Positions 4,188 to 5,101 of a stretch of DNA of 5,101 nt are shown in pieces (the first letter of the stretch is position 1; the number at the start of each line of letters is the position of its first letter). The DNA is from Clostridia bacterium (GTDB lineage: Bacteria > Bacillota_A > Clostridia > Christensenellales > Aristaeellaceae): contig JAFUPT010000097.1 of assembly GCA_017481065.1 (NCBI GenBank), forward strand, positions 1 through 5,101. Direction: 5' to 3'. Under the pieces are notes generated by a model. It searched no databases, was not told where the DNA came from, and worked only from the letters and a program-made list of their open reading frames with translations. A program made the translations under genes and the position numbers.

Positions 4188-4225
4188 ATGGCGCAAGAAG
4201 AATAAAATTCGGAGGGAAACGACAC

Positions 4226-5101
4226 ATGATTGATATGAATCTGATCCGCACGAACCCCGATCTGGTTCGCGAGAACATCAAGAAAAAGTTCCAGGATGAA
4301 AAGCTGCCCCTGGTGGACAAGGTGATTGAGCTGGACAAGCAGAACCGCGAAGCCATCCAGCGCGCGGACTATCTGCGCTCCCAGCGCAATTCCATCTCCA
4401 AGCAGATCGGCATGCTGATGGGCCAGAAGAAAATCGAGGAAGCCAACGCTGCCAAGCAGCAGGTAAAGGACATGCAGGATGAGCTGGCCGCCCTCGAAAA
4501 GAAGGAAGAAGAGCTGGCCGCCGAGGTCAAGAAGATCATGATGGTGATTCCCAACATCATCGATGATTCCGTGCCGATCGGCAAGGACGACAGCGAAAAC
4601 GTGGAAAACGAGCGCTTCGGCGAGCCCGTCGTGCCGCCTTTTGAGGTTCCCTACCATGTGGATATCATGGAGAAGCTCAACGGCATCGATCTGGACGCCG
4701 CCCGCAAAACCAGCGGCAATGGCTTCTACTATCTCAAGGGTGATATCGCCCGCCTGCACAGCGCCATCCTGAGCTATGCCCGCGATTTCATGATCGACCG
4801 CGGCTTCACCTATTATATCCCGCCCTTCATGATCCGCTCCAGCGTTGTAACCGGCGTTATGTCCTTCGCGGAGATGGAAAACATGATGTACAAGATCGAG
4901 GGCGAGGATCTCTACCTGATCGGTACTTCCGAGCATTCCATGATCGGCAAGTTCATCGATACCATGCTGCCGGAATCCGATCTGCCCCAGACCCTCACTT
5001 CCTATTCCCCCTGCTTCCGCAAGGAAGTGGGCGCCCACGGCATCGAGGAGCGCGGCGTATACCGCATCCACCAGTTCGAAAAGCAGGAAATGATCGTGGT
5101 C
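4226..5101 (+). CDS. serS: Seryl-tRNA synthetase, N-terminal 292 residues (3' end outside window)
   Basis: Seryl-tRNA synthetase is a cytoplasmic class II enzyme, normally a homodimer, that charges tRNA-Ser (and tRNA-Sec) with serine. The start MIDMNLIRTNPDLV matches the family N-terminus (xLDxxxIRxNPxxV). A charged, heptad-like segment at about 30-105 is the coiled-coil arm that grips the long variable arm of tRNA-Ser. IPNIIDDSVPIG at 108-119 joins it to the catalytic domain. Motif 1 lies near 178-205, GTSEHS at 233-238 is in the serine-binding region, and motif 2 is SPCFRKEVGAHG...RGVYRIHQFEKQEM at 261-289. Motif 3 is beyond the edge; the family is usually about 420-430 residues. ATG 4226 follows GGAGG (4211-4215) by 10 nt, slightly long. 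Serine-T-box control upstream independently confirms the call. TSE and KEVGAHGIEERG differ from the common bacterial TAE and SEAGxxGxDTRG forms. Confidence 0.97.
   Translation, partial: MIDMNLIRTNPDLVRENIKKKFQDEKLPLVDKVIELDKQNREAIQRADYLRSQRNSISKQIGMLMGQKKIEEANAAKQQVKDMQDELAALEKKEEELAAEVKKIMMVIPNIIDDSVPIGKDDSENVENERFGEPVVPPFEVPYHVDIMEKLNGIDLDAARKTSGNGFYYLKGDIARLHSAILSYARDFMIDRGFTYYIPPFMIRSSVVTGVMSFAEMENMMYKIEGEDLYLIGTSEHSMIGKFIDTMLPESDLPQTLTSYSPCFRKEVGAHGIEERGVYRIHQFEKQEMIVV

Noticed and set aside
3957..4205. 82-codon frame on the + strand inside the serS leader
   Set aside because: Its sequence is entirely accounted for by T-box stems, antiterminator and terminator. The ATG at 3957 has no ribosome binding site.
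4188..4205. Five-codon ORF (MAQEE) right after the T-box terminator
   Set aside because: It is preceded only by the U-run, with no ribosome binding site; probably chance.
3962..5071. Long open frame (369 codons) on the - strand
   Set aside because: It is antisense to serS and its T-box. The + strand reading is an unmistakable SerRS with its own riboswitch; the antisense frame is a codon-bias artefact.

Overview
The window looks like a moderately GC-rich Bacillota genome, probably a gut-type Clostridia lineage. The evidence is a serine-specific T-box leader (a Gram-positive device) in front of serS, strong GGAGG-type ribosome binding sites, an ECF sigma factor with a DUF4179-like anti-sigma partner, and palindromic intergenic repeats of a kind I recall from gut clostridial genomes. 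Species cannot be named from the sequence. There are six genes. The first and last are cut by the window edges.

Layout, left to right. (1) 1-483, + strand: the C-terminal part of a glycogen/maltodextrin phosphorylase, starting at the PLP-lysine motif. (2) 497-601: two perfect hairpins, then a bidirectional intrinsic terminator shared with the convergent operon. (3) 2345 back to 634, - strand: an ECF sigma factor whose stop codon overlaps by 4 nt the start of a single-pass membrane protein, most likely its anti-sigma factor. (4) 2346-2704, 359 nt without a gene: an imperfect palindrome, repeat copy 2, a 15-bp inverted repeat, a second type of palindromic repeat and two weak candidate promoters. 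(5) 2705-3319, + strand: a small polytopic membrane protein with a C-terminal extracytoplasmic domain, followed by a GC-rich terminator. (6) 3718 back to 3377, - strand: a small AT-richer gene for a zinc-ribbon-like, two-helix membrane protein with a near-consensus promoter. (7) 3719-4225, 507 nt without a gene: that promoter, an orphan + strand terminator-like hairpin, repeat copy 3 (inverted), a strong + strand promoter and a complete T-box riboswitch. (8) 4226-5101, + strand: the first 292 codons of seryl-tRNA synthetase.

Two regulatory units are clear. The sigma/membrane-protein pair is a translationally coupled signalling operon whose stimulus and regulon cannot be read here. The serS unit is complete: promoter, stem I with a UCC specifier, a UGGC T-box bulge that fits the G discriminator base of tRNA-Ser, terminator, then the synthetase. 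It should therefore respond to uncharged tRNA-Ser.

The main thing not explained by the genes is a family of multi-hairpin repeats in three intergenic regions. Two copies keep an identical UGA loop and flank while differing by two compensated base pairs. I found no CRISPR array, tRNA, rRNA, transposase or phage gene, and no clearly new multi-gene system.
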